A stretch of DNA of 64,000 nt from Lophium mytilinum (taxonomy: Eukaryota > Ascomycota > Dothideomycetes > Mytilinidiales > Mytilinidiaceae): NCBI GenBank assembly GCA_010093605.1, contig MU004183.1:1550001-1614000 (forward strand). The letters are read 5' to 3'. The notes below the pieces were generated by a model that worked only from the letters and a program-made list of their open reading frames with translations, made no database searches and was not told where the DNA came from. Positions 21,967 through 33,584 of the stretch are shown here, one piece after another. The number at the start of each line of letters is the position of its first letter. Positions within the stretch are counted from its first letter, which is position 1. A program made the position numbers and the translations under genes.

Positions 21967-22790
21967 AAAAGAGTGTATACGAGTATTTATCCAGTGAGCG
22001 GGGACTGGGCTCCTCATTGTAGACTTCATCCTCGATACACCAGCTAAGCTTGAGCTATATCCGTACCTTGTCCAGGAAGAAGGGATTTCATTCACGGCCC
22101 TACGAATTGCATTTGCACAAGCTTTAAAAAGTCCCACCGAGACACGAATATTATGTCAGTAACCACAACGCGTTGCTTGATTTTGATATCTTGTCGATAT
22201 AGGGTTCAGTCAGAACGTGCAGGTGGTACATATTCGAGAGCGATGACGCCAATATGTAGCACATCTTAATATATAACAGCCTAAGCTGCTGTTTGGTCCA
22301 GAAACTTCACCATTAAACTGCGGCCTCAAATCTAAAGATCTGGAATACTGTAGTTGTAGGTATAGAACTGAAGAGTTTGAGGCCATTTCTTTGTGGGAGT
22401 AATGCGATAGACTCCTTCTCGAAGACGTTCAAATGCCAGATTTCATCCGTAGTTGAAATCAGAAACAAGATAAAACATGCAGGCCATAAACATCCATCTC
22501 AAATTATCTTGGGAATGGTGACCCGGGATACCGGTTTCGGGATGCCGGTCATCGAAGGATCTCCGTCGGGTGCAACTTCGCTCCACCACTGCTACCACAC
22601 CTCACCCCGCAATCCAAGACGAGTCATGCAGCGAATGCAGCCTCTTTTAAGATCAAAATTCCTAGTAAGTCAGTACACGAGGTGCGATTTCCAAAGCACC
22701 TCTTGCCCTATTCTCCACTATCCACCGACCATTCTTCGAGCTCGTTTCCCCCACTTCCACTTCCGCTCCCTATCATCAACTCCCATCAAA

Positions 22791-23897
22791 ATGTACAGTC
22801 CCAAAGTTGGCGACAGGCTAGAAAGCCTCGACACCCCTTCAATGGTTGTCGACCTCGATATAATGGAAGAAAACATCCGCAAACTCATGAATCTCCTAAA
22901 GCCGCACGGCGTCAACATCCGCCCCCATCTCAAGACGACCAAAAGCCCCATCCTCGCCAAAAAGCTCATCGCCGCCGGCGCAAAAGGCGGATGCGTGGCT
23001 AAGCTTAGCGAAGCAGAGGTCATCGCCGCAGAGGGCGTCGACGACCTACTGATCACGTGCGAGATCATTGGGCCGGCCAAGGTCGCGCGGCTGGTGGAGC
23101 TGTTTCGGAAGTATCCTAAGATTCGGACGGTGGTTGATAGCGAGGTGGGGGGTACTGCTATCAACGAGGCTTTGGCTGCGTCTGGGATCGAGGAGCCGAT
23201 TCAGACTCTCATCGATCTAGATGTTGGGTTAGAACGCACTGGTATCGCGCCAGAGTCGGCTCTGGCTCTCGCGCAGCATATCTCGACTCTCAAGCACTTA
23301 AAGCTTATCGGTGTGCAAGGCTACGAAGGGCACCTGCAACACGTCCACGGCCGTGAGGAGCGAGAAAAGGAGTGCCGTGCCTCGATGGCGATCCTCACGG
23401 GCACAGCCAACATGTTACGGGAGAAGGGGTTTAACATCCAAGTCGTCACCACCGGCGGGACCGGCACAGCGGAGTTCTGCGCGACCACGCCCGGCATCAC
23501 CGAAGTGCAGCCTGGCTCTTTCATATTCATGGACTCGGATTACCGCAACGCCGTGGGCACTTTCTTCTCGCACAGCCTCACGATCCTATCGACAGCCATC
23601 AGCAAGTCCGGCTCGGAACGACGAGTGACGATAGACGCAGGCCTCAAATCACTGACCACGGACAGCGGGTTTGCGGAGCCGCTGGATATGCCCGGTGTCA
23701 CTTACGAGCCCATGGGCGACGAGCATGGCTGGCTGAGCTGGGAAGAAGGCGGCACTGACCTACCCATTGGAGCGCGCGTGCACATGATCCCAAGCCACAT
23801 CGATCCAACCGTCAACCTGCACGACTTCTACTACGCTTACCGGAAAGGAGTCATTGAGGAGATATGGCCGGTTGCAACTCGGGGTAAAGTTCAATAG
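22791..23897 (+). CDS. D-threonine aldolase / D-serine dehydratase-like PLP enzyme
   Basis: Fold type III PLP enzyme (alanine-racemase-like barrel), 368 aa from ATG 22791, which has an ATCAAAATG context behind a CT-rich leader. The cofactor lysine is expected in RPHLKTTK (Lys48). TPSMVVDLDIMEENI near the N-terminus and TTGGTGT in the phosphate-binding area also fit. The C-terminal metal site reads PSHIDPTVNLHDFY: His336-x-Asp338 fits the His-x-Asp pair of D-threonine aldolase better than the His-x-Cys of D-serine dehydratase. Likely reaction: D-threonine or a related beta-hydroxy-D-amino acid to glycine plus aldehyde, with a divalent metal. An in-frame upstream extension is discussed in the findings. 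Confidence 0.82.
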   Translation: MYSPKVGDRLESLDTPSMVVDLDIMEENIRKLMNLLKPHGVNIRPHLKTTKSPILAKKLIAAGAKGGCVAKLSEAEVIAAEGVDDLLITCEIIGPAKVARLVELFRKYPKIRTVVDSEVGGTAINEALAASGIEEPIQTLIDLDVGLERTGIAPESALALAQHISTLKHLKLIGVQGYEGHLQHVHGREEREKECRASMAILTGTANMLREKGFNIQVVTTGGTGTAEFCATTPGITEVQPGSFIFMDSDYRNAVGTFFSHSLTILSTAISKSGSERRVTIDAGLKSLTTDSGFAEPLDMPGVTYEPMGDEHGWLSWEEGGTDLPIGARVHMIPSHIDPTVNLHDFYYAYRKGVIEEIWPVATRGKVQ

Positions 23898-24070
23898 GGG
23901 GGGGCTCCATACTGCAATTAAAATACTGGAGCTCTACGAGCTCTATCATTCCAATCTAACCACTGTATGCGTCTAGGAAGAATAATTAACCCATATCTAC
24001 CCCTCTTTGAGAATTCTATAAAGAGAAGAGTGTAGATTCCGCACATGAAATGCCTCCTTTTGTACATCAC

Positions 24071-26062
24071 CTAACCACCTGGAACAACCACCTCCCTTCC
24101 AGGGCCCTTCTTAACGCTTCTCCATTCGATGAAGCACGTGCACAAGAACGCCACCGCGCACACCGCTACTACCACTCTGTAGGTATCCTTCAATCCTGCC
24201 GTGTACGCCACCAGGACGTTGTGCAATTGGCCCTCCTGTCCAATATCCTTCAACACTCCTCGGATAGCCGTCGCGCCGGTATTGATCATCAGCTTCGGCG
24301 GGAGAGTGGATGCGTGTTCCGCGAGCCCTTTGATAAATCCGTTCTGGAAGACAGATTGGCCGACCGCGATGAAAAGGGCGCCACCGAGCGACTGGAAGAA
24401 CATGACTGTCACAGTTCCGATCGGGATGTCCTCCATGGGCAAAACGGTCTTTGTTCAGGTCAGTGCGTGCTGTGAAAAATGTCCTCATAGAGTACTTACC
24501 TGGACTGCGACGAGCGGGACGTTGAAGCCGACACCTGCGCCTAGGCCCGTGACGATCTGGTAGCCGAACCACTTGCCAAACACAGTATCAACCTCGAATG
24601 TCGAGATCAGCCCAGCACCGACGGTCATCAGTGCCGCGCTGAAGATGATGACGGGTGCGTAGGCACCCACGACTTGGCAGTACACGCCGGCGAGAATAGA
24701 GGTCAAGACGGAGGCCAGCATGAGCGGGAGGATCTGGATGCCGGATTTGGTGGGCGAAGAGCCCTTGACTGCTTGGAGGTAGAGCGGGAGATAATACATC
24801 AACACAAAAATTCCGCCACCGAAGAAGAAGACGAAGCCGGCGGCAGAGGCGACGGTGCGCTGCTTCAGGATACGTGGTGGGATAGTGGCTTTGTCGCCAA
24901 GGTAGATTTGCGACGCGACGAAAAGGATGAGCATGAGGCCTGCGCCGACAAAGAGCCCGATGATGTGCCCGCTGTTCCAGGGGTAGGTGTTACCGCCCCA
25001 CTGGACTGCGAGGAGGAGCATGATGATGCCTGGGACGAGGATGGAGGCGCCGATGAGGTCGAGTTCCTTGATGCGGTCGATGTACTTCTTGTTCGAGTCT
25101 TCGGGATTGCGAGGGAGATGAAGCACAAAGATTACGACGGCCGCGGAAAATGCGCCGATAGGCAAGCTAAATTAAGTCAGTGAGAAGCTACCCTCGGGAA
25201 ATCAATTGACGAACTTGATGTAGAAACACCATCTCCAGGAGACCTCTTGAGTAAACACGCCTCCCAAAAGAGGGCCAGCTATCGAAGCCAACCCCCACAT
25301 GGCGCCGAAAGCGCCGAAGACCATGGGCCTCTGATGTAGAGGTACTATTTCATAAGGGTTAGACGACGCCTCCGAAAGTCCAATCAGCAGATTGGCTACT
25401 TACGAGAATGCGCGATGATGACTAGACCTCCCGAGAAGATACCGCCAACTCCCATACCAGCAATGGCCCGTCCGACAATAAGCGCAGTGCTCGATGGCGC
25501 GACAGCACAGATGAGAGACCCAAGTTCAAAGACGCCAATAGCTATCAAGAAGACGGTTTTGATCTGAAGTGTTTGAATGGCATCAGCACGGTTCATTGAC
25601 ATAAAAGATCGAACTCATCGGAGGGGTACAAACATCAAAAACTTTGTATATCCGACCAAAACTGGGCTGCAGCGACGTGCTCGTCAAAAAGTACGCACTC
25701 CCATACCATCCAATATCCGAAATGGATTTGAAGTGGTCGGTGATTTTCGGGATGGCGGTTGCGATGATGGTTTGATCCAGAGCAACTAGAAACACGGCCA
25801 GACAGAGCGCAATGATCAACGTGACGAGTTTGATGCCAGTAACATGCCCCGCGGTCTCATCCACAGGTTCAGCTTTCTCCTCATCGGCCAAGTCAGATCC
25901 ATTTTCAACGTGTGCGGCGGTTTCCTTGCTGATATCGTTGTCGTTGTCGTGTAGCGAGGATACTGCGGCACTCTTTGACTCGCCAAGGACGGATGGTTCC
26001 AATTCGCTCTTCTCGTAGTCCGGGACTTGTGCCTCCACCTTGGGCGATGGAGCTTCTCCCAT
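24071..26062 (-). CDS. MFS drug/toxin exporter, DHA2 (14-span) family
   Basis: Five exons: 26062-25634, 25563-25404, 25344-25215, 25166-24500, 24448-24071; 587 aa. An 80-residue acidic cytosolic N-terminus precedes the first span. The family motif is [17 protein letters not shown]. Later blocks are [36 protein letters not shown] and [14 protein letters not shown] (the last completed by splicing across an AA-C junction). The fourteen-span layout and the Trp-Arg-Trp-Phe-INLP motif are typical of DHA2 exporters of toxins and antifungals across the plasma membrane. No biosynthetic cluster surrounds it, so a self-resistance role is not supported. The donors GTTTGT (intron 1) and GTTCGT (intron 3) are weaker than usual. 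Confidence 0.9.
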
Positions 26063-28187
26063 GATGGGCTTTCAAAAGGTTGTAGATGGGAAGTGTAACC
26101 GAGCAACTTCAATGACGATGGGAGCGTGAGACAGGGTGTGCTTTCCCAACGCGACGAAAAATAATTCCCAAAAGCAAACAACACAACGGAGGCAAGAAGA
26201 AAGAATAAAGATGATGACTGTGGCAGGCTAGCAGATATATAATAAACGAAGTGTCAGCAGCTAACCGCCCCCTGACGATGCGATTGTGCAATGAAAATCC
26301 CGTCGAGAAAAAAGACGGACGCATGTAGCGCCTGGTAGCCTGGCCGGGCACTCGGGCTCTGGGGCTCGTGGGCTGTATAACCCCATTAGCCAAGGCCGGC
26401 TGCCAGCCATCCAACGCCTGCATTCTGCTTAGCTCGTAAATAAGAGACATGGTGGCCGTATTGAAACGCGTTAGAGGCGTTTCGACGGGCAGCCCAGGTG
26501 CCTGCGGGGGGTTGAGTTACCCCGACTCAGCAAATGGGGGCGGCTCATTGGTCCAGGACTCCTTGATCCTGCCTCAGATCTTTGTTAGAGCAGCCACCAT
26601 TTGTCAGCGCACAAATGCTAACGGAGGGCTTGTCGGTGTTCTTTGAGTGCGAGTTGCGAATTCGTGGCTTGCACGTGTGAGATCTGGCAGGTGGGTGGTA
26701 CCGATGGGCCCTCGGGTAACCGCGTCGAACTCTAAACAGCCGGTTGGCCTGATAGGGCTGACAGCGGGGGCCGAGACATCTTATATGTTACATTCAACAT
26801 AAATACTAAGACGCTCTCGAATGCCGCCTTACTCTTGGGTTGCTGCTGCGAGTCTTGGTGATAGGTGCAGTGGTAGTGCTCACTCGCTCGGCTCTCCATT
26901 CCTCACCGACTACATCGTACGATAACCCGAGTGCCCAGGTCTTGCAGAATAAGGCAAGGGTACTCCGTAGGAGTCATCAATCAGAAGATCTACATAGTAA
27001 GGCGCCAAGCGGTAAGAAAGCCTTCAATACGGAGACAAGGACACCAAGACAGGTCAATCAATGAGACTGGAAATAAGCAGAAGAATCAGAAGCGCCACAA
27101 TCACAAGAAGTCACAGTCATGAGGATTTAACGGACTTAAAGCTCGAGGGCGTAGGCCTTAAAACCAGTGCCAAATCCCCCAGGCCACTCGATGGTAGTCA
27201 GTTTTAGCGTCAGGCTAACCTAATTAGGATAAACTCAGCGATGCTAATGGGGTACCATTCCCTCTATCGTATTCGCACGATGCGCTAATCCCGATGTCGT
27301 ATTGACAAACAGTGCGCTATTCCCCTTCTCGTACTTTTGCCGCTGTACTACGCCCTACGTCCTACTTCCAAGGATGCGCTAGTCCGTCCTTCGTATTTCG
27401 TATTCGTTGCTCTATATAGCAGACCACCGGGCAACCATTCAAAGATCTAAGAAGTGATCCGATCCAGCCATTCAACCAAAAGCTCAGTAATTGCCGAGAC
27501 ACTTCGCCTTTTGGTCAGCAGAGCGGAGTTCTTCATGTGATAGCGTTCATCTTTTAACCTCCACGACGTTCAAGCTTACCGCACCCATAGTCAAGAAGGA
27601 TACCGCATTACCCAAGTAAAAGCCTACTGCTCTAGCATGTATCATATACCTATCATGTGATCTACGATGTAATCGCGTGACGTGTATTCTGAAGTCTTAA
27701 AGATCCTATTCCAGATGTGTGGAACCAAGCACGACAGCCCGTTTCAGGGCCCGATCCAATCCAATCCAAGCCATGATAGCACCACAGAGGATTCCAGCAT
27801 CCACGAGTGTTTGATGTTTCCCGCGCTCTGATATTTTCATGACTGTGCATCTACATCATCTCTCAGTGCCCGAATCGAGTTATGCGTGTTCGGCCAATTT
27901 CGCCAGGAAATCCAAGGAAGCACCCCGACAGCACCCCCGACCACCCCAAGCGATCCCTCCTCCAACGTTCTAGTATCGCTTGTCTGGCTTTGAAATCACC
28001 CACAAGACTTGAAGCGATATGCAAGAGTCGGGCTAACTCGTGCACCGAAACCCAATCGGCCCACCTCCAACAAACCAAGGTAGATCTTTCCCCAAGGCTC
28101 TGATTTCGCGTGATAGGATGTGAAATCCGTTGCGAGTGGCTCTCTCAAGACATTCATTCGAAGTGACAAGAGCATTACGCAGCAGCG
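26063..28187. other. Intergenic, 2.1 kb
   Basis: Upstream region of the DHA2 exporter on the left and the 3' side of the 863-aa membrane gene on the right. Between 27240 and 27420 the motifs TCGTATT and ATGCGCTA recur several times. No gene or RNA recognised. Confidence 0.5.
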
Positions 28188-30779
28188 TCAGTCTGCCCCC
28201 GACCCCTTCCATCTCTTCCTCATCGTAATCCCAAAACTCTCCCCATCCTTCAACAGCCCAACGCCAACCTCCATATCCCTCGTCCCTCTCATCTCCAACT
28301 CGCTCTTGATCTCCTTATCCATCGCACGCGAGCTCCCACGCACCAACTCCTCCGTTTCCGGTCCAAGCACCTGCGCGACGTTCGCCCAGTCGTTGCCGAG
28401 CATCGAGAACTGCGTCTTCCAGACAAACAGCGTCGCGATGACTGTGAAGATTAAGGTTTGGAGGAGTATAAGAATGACGACGGCCGTGAAGCCGCGTGTG
28501 TCTTGGGGGTATAGTACATTTGAGAAGAAGACGAATGTTGCGTTGCCCTTTTTCGTGTATGCAGGAAACTGGTCGTAGTATGCCATACTGCTGAGGATTG
28601 TGAGTAGAGAGGACATGGTTGATGCAATGGAGCCGTTTTGAGCCATGGCCTCGAGGAAGAAGGAGGAAAGAGCTGGGTCTGGGAGGGTACAGTTCGTGAT
28701 GCCGGGGGGAAAGGCGAGACCGATAGACGGGTCGAATACAAGGGCCGACCAGTTGCCGTTTAAACGGCTGCTCTCGAACCTTGTGGGGTCTGGGTCATGT
28801 AGGACTGTTTGGTTTGAAGTCTCGTTGGTGAAGGTGTGGGCGGAAATTAGCTCTGTGCGTTCTCTGTTTCGCAGTCCATATCCAGACATATCCGCGAAGG
28901 CCTGGACGGGAGGCTGCTGCTGTATAGGAGCAGCATCGTCATTTGTAGGTATCCATGTCGTTTCTGACAGATTCAGGACGTTGCGAGCTTCTAGAGAAGT
29001 GACGTTAGGGTGCTGGCCCATTTGGATTCGTAATTCCGAGAAATCGTAGCGGGAAGAGCCGTGGTTTATGCGAGCGATAGGTTCCTGCCGGCTGGAGTCC
29101 GAAGACATGTGAATACTCAAGTCGGCGGTCTGCCACGATGTGTAGCAAAGAGATACGCTAATAGTCTGGTTGAACAGGACGATATTGTCCGAAGCAGAAT
29201 CAGCTACCTCCATCCTCGTGGTGATGTTGAGCCATTCCGACTCAGAAGGTTCGAGGTGTGTGCGCGTGTTGTTTTGCTGATCGGTGGAATAGTCTTGTAT
29301 ACTTTTAATGGCAGCGAGGCCCTGTTCATCAAAGGATCGAAAGATAAGATAGGTAGGTCCCCATGACGGAAGGGTGTCGAATGGTGTCGGTGCCATCTGA
29401 TCGACAGTGACGTTTGTGAGCCTGCTTTTCAGACTTCCAGCAGTCTCCCCTGGTACTGCCGCAAGCATGTCATGGAGGCCCTCTTTCTCGAAATCCTGAC
29501 TCCAGATCAAATACTGAAGCCCCTGAATCTGACATATGGAGTACGATGCAACCCCAACTAGATATTTACACTCGAAAGATATTGGGTCTGGTGGTGTCCA
29601 GAGGTCCGGAACCTCCGTCGAATTGGTAAATATCCCAGAGACGGTCCATATCAGGCTCCCCGTCTGGTCCATGGTCTTCTCAACCCCAATAGTCACGTTT
29701 ACAGTTTCGAAATCAGGCTGCTGACATGAGACTCGAGAATCTACAACAAAAGCCGACCCGGTGTATTTTCGAACGGTTTGTCGAGACTGAGCATCTGTGA
29801 AGGGCATGAATGCACGGAGGGTATACCCGGTGTCATCTACTTTTTCTTTCTTCGGCACTGCTTCGGTATATTCCCCGAAAGCGGGATAGAACGGAGGATT
29901 CCTAGCCCATGATATGCCACGGTGGATAAGGGGAGCATTTGTTAGTTGGTATAGATCCCAGCCTTGAACATCCCCAACACGTGCTATTGTGTTATATTCG
30001 AAGTCATAGAAGAAGGTTCTGTTCTTCGAATAGCCTTCAAGAAGACCAAGTTTCAGATCGGAGAGTAGGGCCGTAGAGCTAAATTGAAGCAGTATGGTGG
30101 TAGTCGTCAAAAGGATTATTAATGGCAGAAAAAGGTAGTGCGTGATTCCGCCTTTCTCCCGGGAACCAAAGAACATGGGCAGGAGGAGTCGCCAGGGTGA
30201 AGCCATTCCGGATCTCATGACAGAAACAGCTGCCGAGTCGCAAAGGCGCACAGCATAGGATTCTAACGCCAGAGCTGCCAGCATGGATGCCCCAATTCCA
30301 GCGATGAAGTCGATGATAGTGCGAATGATCATAGCAGAGATGGATACTGCCCGAGTGGCCCATTGGTTGACCATGAGATAGTGCCAGTTGCCATTGGAAG
30401 AGTCGGAGAACCATAAGAAGACTAGAACTTCAATAAGAGTCAAAGCAACGACGGGAGTAGCGACCAGAAGTGTGATTGCAAGCCAACCAAGCTTGTGCCG
30501 CAACTTAATATTGGCCTTACGCTTTTGAGGCTGCTTTAGGTCATTCGGAGACAACGGGCTTTGAGGAGTATTTGGAGAATATCGAGACGATCTAGTATTG
30601 AAACGTCCATGTTCAGATTCGGGAGAAAGCAGAAGTCGATCGGTAAGAGCGTCGGCGTCTGAGTCCGTCCTGCGATGGTTGGGCAAGCGGAGCGTCGACG
30701 CGATATCTGATATGCTCTCAAATGATCGCCGGTGCTGCGGTGAGATCAACCCTAGATCATCCAGCTCATGATCCGCCAT
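28188..30779 (-). CDS. Large fungal membrane protein of unknown function
   Basis: 863 aa, one uninterrupted exon. The hydrophilic N-terminus (about 90 residues, with RRSFESISDIAS and SPNTPQSPLSPND phospho-type sites) is followed by a membrane span (LGWLAITLLVATPVVALTLI) and two further hydrophobic regions near residues 145-180 and 215-240. A roughly 500-residue probable extracellular domain carries many Asn-x-Ser/Thr sites and scattered Cys. One last span (VVILILLQTLIFTVIATLFV) leads to a charged cytosolic tail containing NDWANVAQVLG. This layout is shared by a large, uncharacterised family of filamentous fungi; no enzymatic motif is visible. The start ATG has no upstream in-frame alternative in the tail of the leader. 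Confidence 0.8.
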   Translation of the reverse strand: MADHELDDLGLISPQHRRSFESISDIASTLRLPNHRRTDSDADALTDRLLLSPESEHGRFNTRSSRYSPNTPQSPLSPNDLKQPQKRKANIKLRHKLGWLAITLLVATPVVALTLIEVLVFLWFSDSSNGNWHYLMVNQWATRAVSISAMIIRTIIDFIAGIGASMLAALALESYAVRLCDSAAVSVMRSGMASPWRLLLPMFFGSREKGGITHYLFLPLIILLTTTTILLQFSSTALLSDLKLGLLEGYSKNRTFFYDFEYNTIARVGDVQGWDLYQLTNAPLIHRGISWARNPPFYPAFGEYTEAVPKKEKVDDTGYTLRAFMPFTDAQSRQTVRKYTGSAFVVDSRVSCQQPDFETVNVTIGVEKTMDQTGSLIWTVSGIFTNSTEVPDLWTPPDPISFECKYLVGVASYSICQIQGLQYLIWSQDFEKEGLHDMLAAVPGETAGSLKSRLTNVTVDQMAPTPFDTLPSWGPTYLIFRSFDEQGLAAIKSIQDYSTDQQNNTRTHLEPSESEWLNITTRMEVADSASDNIVLFNQTISVSLCYTSWQTADLSIHMSSDSSRQEPIARINHGSSRYDFSELRIQMGQHPNVTSLEARNVLNLSETTWIPTNDDAAPIQQQPPVQAFADMSGYGLRNRERTELISAHTFTNETSNQTVLHDPDPTRFESSRLNGNWSALVFDPSIGLAFPPGITNCTLPDPALSSFFLEAMAQNGSIASTMSSLLTILSSMAYYDQFPAYTKKGNATFVFFSNVLYPQDTRGFTAVVILILLQTLIFTVIATLFVWKTQFSMLGNDWANVAQVLGPETEELVRGSSRAMDKEIKSELEMRGTRDMEVGVGLLKDGESFGITMRKRWKGSGAD

Positions 30780-32043
30780 ATTTGCTAACTGCGCGAAGTT
30801 GCAGTTTCTCAGATCAATAGTCTAGATTACATCTCTAAGAACCTTCTATACTACGACTTGAAGAGTAGTGGTTAGATGCGGAGTTTGTGGGCCGTACTAC
30901 GTCCCAATATGGAGGCGGTCTCGACGTCAAAGTGTGCTATGCTGGTTAGAATGCGTTAGAGTGTTACAGCTATTTCCATGCTGGGTGTCTTTCGAAGCAC
31001 TTGGCGTAGACATACTTGCTATAAGCCTGCTGGTGTGTAAATGCTATTAACATGTGCTCAACCAGAAGCACACGCGACCACCGAAGACGTGAAAATAGAG
31101 TCCGAAAGGCGGCACGTGAAAAGGGTTCTTGATCTTGAAAACCTCGTAGAGACCCGCCGAATTGATGGAGGGAAAACGCTGCATCAAAATTACAAGAGAA
31201 GAGGCCGCGGCAGAGTCAAGGATAAAGAAGAAGGCGGGAGGAATCAAATAGATCCAGGCTTTGGAGAAGACAAGGCTGGGCTGAAGTGTGCCAACTTTCG
31301 CGAGGATGCATACTATCACAGCAGATAAGTACGAAAAAGGAAAGGCTGCGGCTGATGACAAGGCTAGATCCTGTTGGATGCCAGGTGGTGGAGAGGCGAG
31401 AAGACTCCTACGATGCGTGATTGCTCCGTCTCAATCTCAGCCTCCTGTCTTGTGGAACATAGCCCGCAGTGACAGGGATGCATCAGGGCAGGTAATCATG
31501 TTGCAGAAGGTACGAGGTAGCGCGGTCCAAAAGGAACCCTCAGTATTCGCTCCGGTGGGGGCTAAAATGAGGCATGGCATGAAGGTCGGGGGGCACACAT
31601 GTGCCCCGGAGGATTGGAAGACGCTAGTCTCATATAGTACTAGCCAATCGTAGCTCCAGATAATAATAAACCCCTCAGCCTTCTTGGGTCGGCAAGAATA
31701 TTTCTCCCTGTGTGCTTGGAGTACGATGTAATGACGAGTAATTGGTGGCTCACTGCTATTCAGTCATCGCCAACAGATCTAAGACTTCCCGCTATTTGTT
31801 TTGTCAATATATTCTTACCGTATGAAGTCCTTTCTAATAGCACACTGTAGATAATAAGGGGACGATGCAAAGATTCCGAGCACGTATATCAGACCCGGTA
31901 TGTGACACTCTTAATATGACCTTGAAAACGCGTCGAGGGAATGCCGGTCATAAGTCTAACTCTCCGCCGCCTCGAGTGCAAATACATCGAGCAAATTTGA
32001 TGAGATATCATCGTTGAACTTAAAGTCATACTGAGCATCCATC
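30780..32043. other. Intergenic
   Basis: 1.26 kb. A minus-strand frame open from about 31430 to 31047 is hydrophobic but lacks an ATG (see findings). Otherwise no gene. Confidence 0.5.
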
Positions 32044-33584
32044 CTAAGATCTACTCCCCATTAATCGCCGTAGCATCAACACCTCATGCTTGGTCACGAA
32101 GACTCCGTTGCCCGTAGGACCACTCGAACCACCACCGCTATCACTTGATGACCCCTCCAGCGCATCCACAAGGTCCCGGACCTTCGCACCCTCCCATTGC
32201 CCACCCCCATTCGTCCAATATACCCGCTTGATCCCAACCGAGTCCATGTAGCAGATGCATCGATAGCAAGGCCTCGACGCGAGGACAGTACGTCGATCGA
32301 ACTTCTCCCCATGTTCAGCCTCTATGATATCTTTTGGTGCTCGAGCAGGATTGACCAACTCTTCATGAAGAGATCCAGTTCGAGGCTGAGAGTTGGGACT
32401 GTTGCGTCCATCGGGAATAATGTCATCTGAGCTGCATTCACTACATTCGGCCATGAAATCGGAGTTTGGCGGCAAAGTCGGCGACAACGTTGACTCCGGA
32501 GCTTTGCGATCGATCCTCCAGCCGAGCCGAGCAACGTACAAATCAGCTCCGTTCAGTCGTGAGTGCTTCATGCGATCTGTCACGCTGCGAGATGTCTGTC
32601 CCGTGCGGCCCTTTGGAAGTAAGGATGTCTGGGTCGTCGCGGGATTCTTATCTGGAGTCTTTTTCTTATGCAACTTCACTGATCAACATTTGCCCCAAAA
32701 TAGAGTAGTAAAGATCTAAGGAACTTACAATATGGATGCCAGTATTATGTCTCGTCGAGGTAGCGGAAGCATGAGAGCCGGAGCGAGTCACATTGGAAGC
32801 CAAGGACGACGGCTCAAGTTTATGTGCATGCTGCTGTCGGTGTTGTTTCTGTTGTCCAGAACGGTCGTACTGATACTGATTCCCCTGGTGACCATTCTTC
32901 AGATTCTTCAGGCGGTGTTTCTCCGCACTTTTCTTGTTGGGCAAGGCCACGTCCATCTCTTCCTCCTTGTGGTCTGAACCCGCGTTGTCCGTTTTGGCCT
33001 GGTTGAGATGCAGTGGCTTCAAACCAGTACTCTTGAACCTGCGCCTCGCCACGGCGTGGCTCCGTGACCGACTGATTGAGTGCGTCGAGGCACACGCGCT
33101 CGACGTACGCTTTAAGCCCGTCCCTGCGTAGTCGGGCTTTTCGTTTAGAACCACCCGATAGTTTAAAGCACGGTTTTTGAGACGACAGAGCGCTGGAAGC
33201 CATGGTGCTGGAAGACGAAAGGGCAGAGTGAATCGCCATCATCTCGGAATGCATAGACAGCGGCGTGTTCGCGTGACTGCCCCCTCCCATACCTTCGAAC
33301 GGCGTGAAAGGCTTCGTCAACTGGCTGTGCTCAGACTCGTTCCCGCTCTTGGCTTTCAGCTTATGCTTCTGCTTTCGCTTCAACTCGGCAATGGCAGCTC
33401 CATCGGCTGTGCCAGATGCCAGACGACCTGTCTTGAGAGCGCCGCCGTTGAATCCGGAGCGATAGTCGTTGTAGCCCTGGCCGATGACCTTCCCTCCCCG
33501 AACGACAATGCAGCCGTGGCGGTAGTGCAGAGGAGAGTTGGAAGCCTGCTCGAGGCAGAGCGTGAGGTAATTATCAGTCTTCAT
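32044..33584 (-). CDS. Cytidine/deoxycytidylate deaminase-fold protein with a long insert
   Basis: ATG at 33584. The N-terminal part shows the deaminase fold start (PLHYRHGCIVVRGGKVIGQG) and the zinc/catalytic His-x-Glu as MHSEMMAIHS (His112, Glu114). The second zinc motif Pro-Cys-x2-Cys appears only in the last exon (RPCYRCICYMDSVG), followed by GIKRVYWTN and QWEGAKVRDLV. The last exon is 32664-32044; the intron before it is 32728-32665. A further intron or frame change lies between about 33105 and 32830. Two candidates keep the frame: a 70-base intron starting GTACGT and a 46-base intron starting GTATCA, giving about 468 or 476 aa. The substrate is unknown. Confidence 0.7.

Larger units (their letters stand above)
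20625..22790. other. Intergenic, 2.2 kb
   Basis: The promoter of the MFS gene (left) and of the aldolase-like gene (right). It contains a small ORF with a fungal-type leader and a short heptamer repeat, both listed separately. Otherwise nothing was recognised. Confidence 0.55.
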
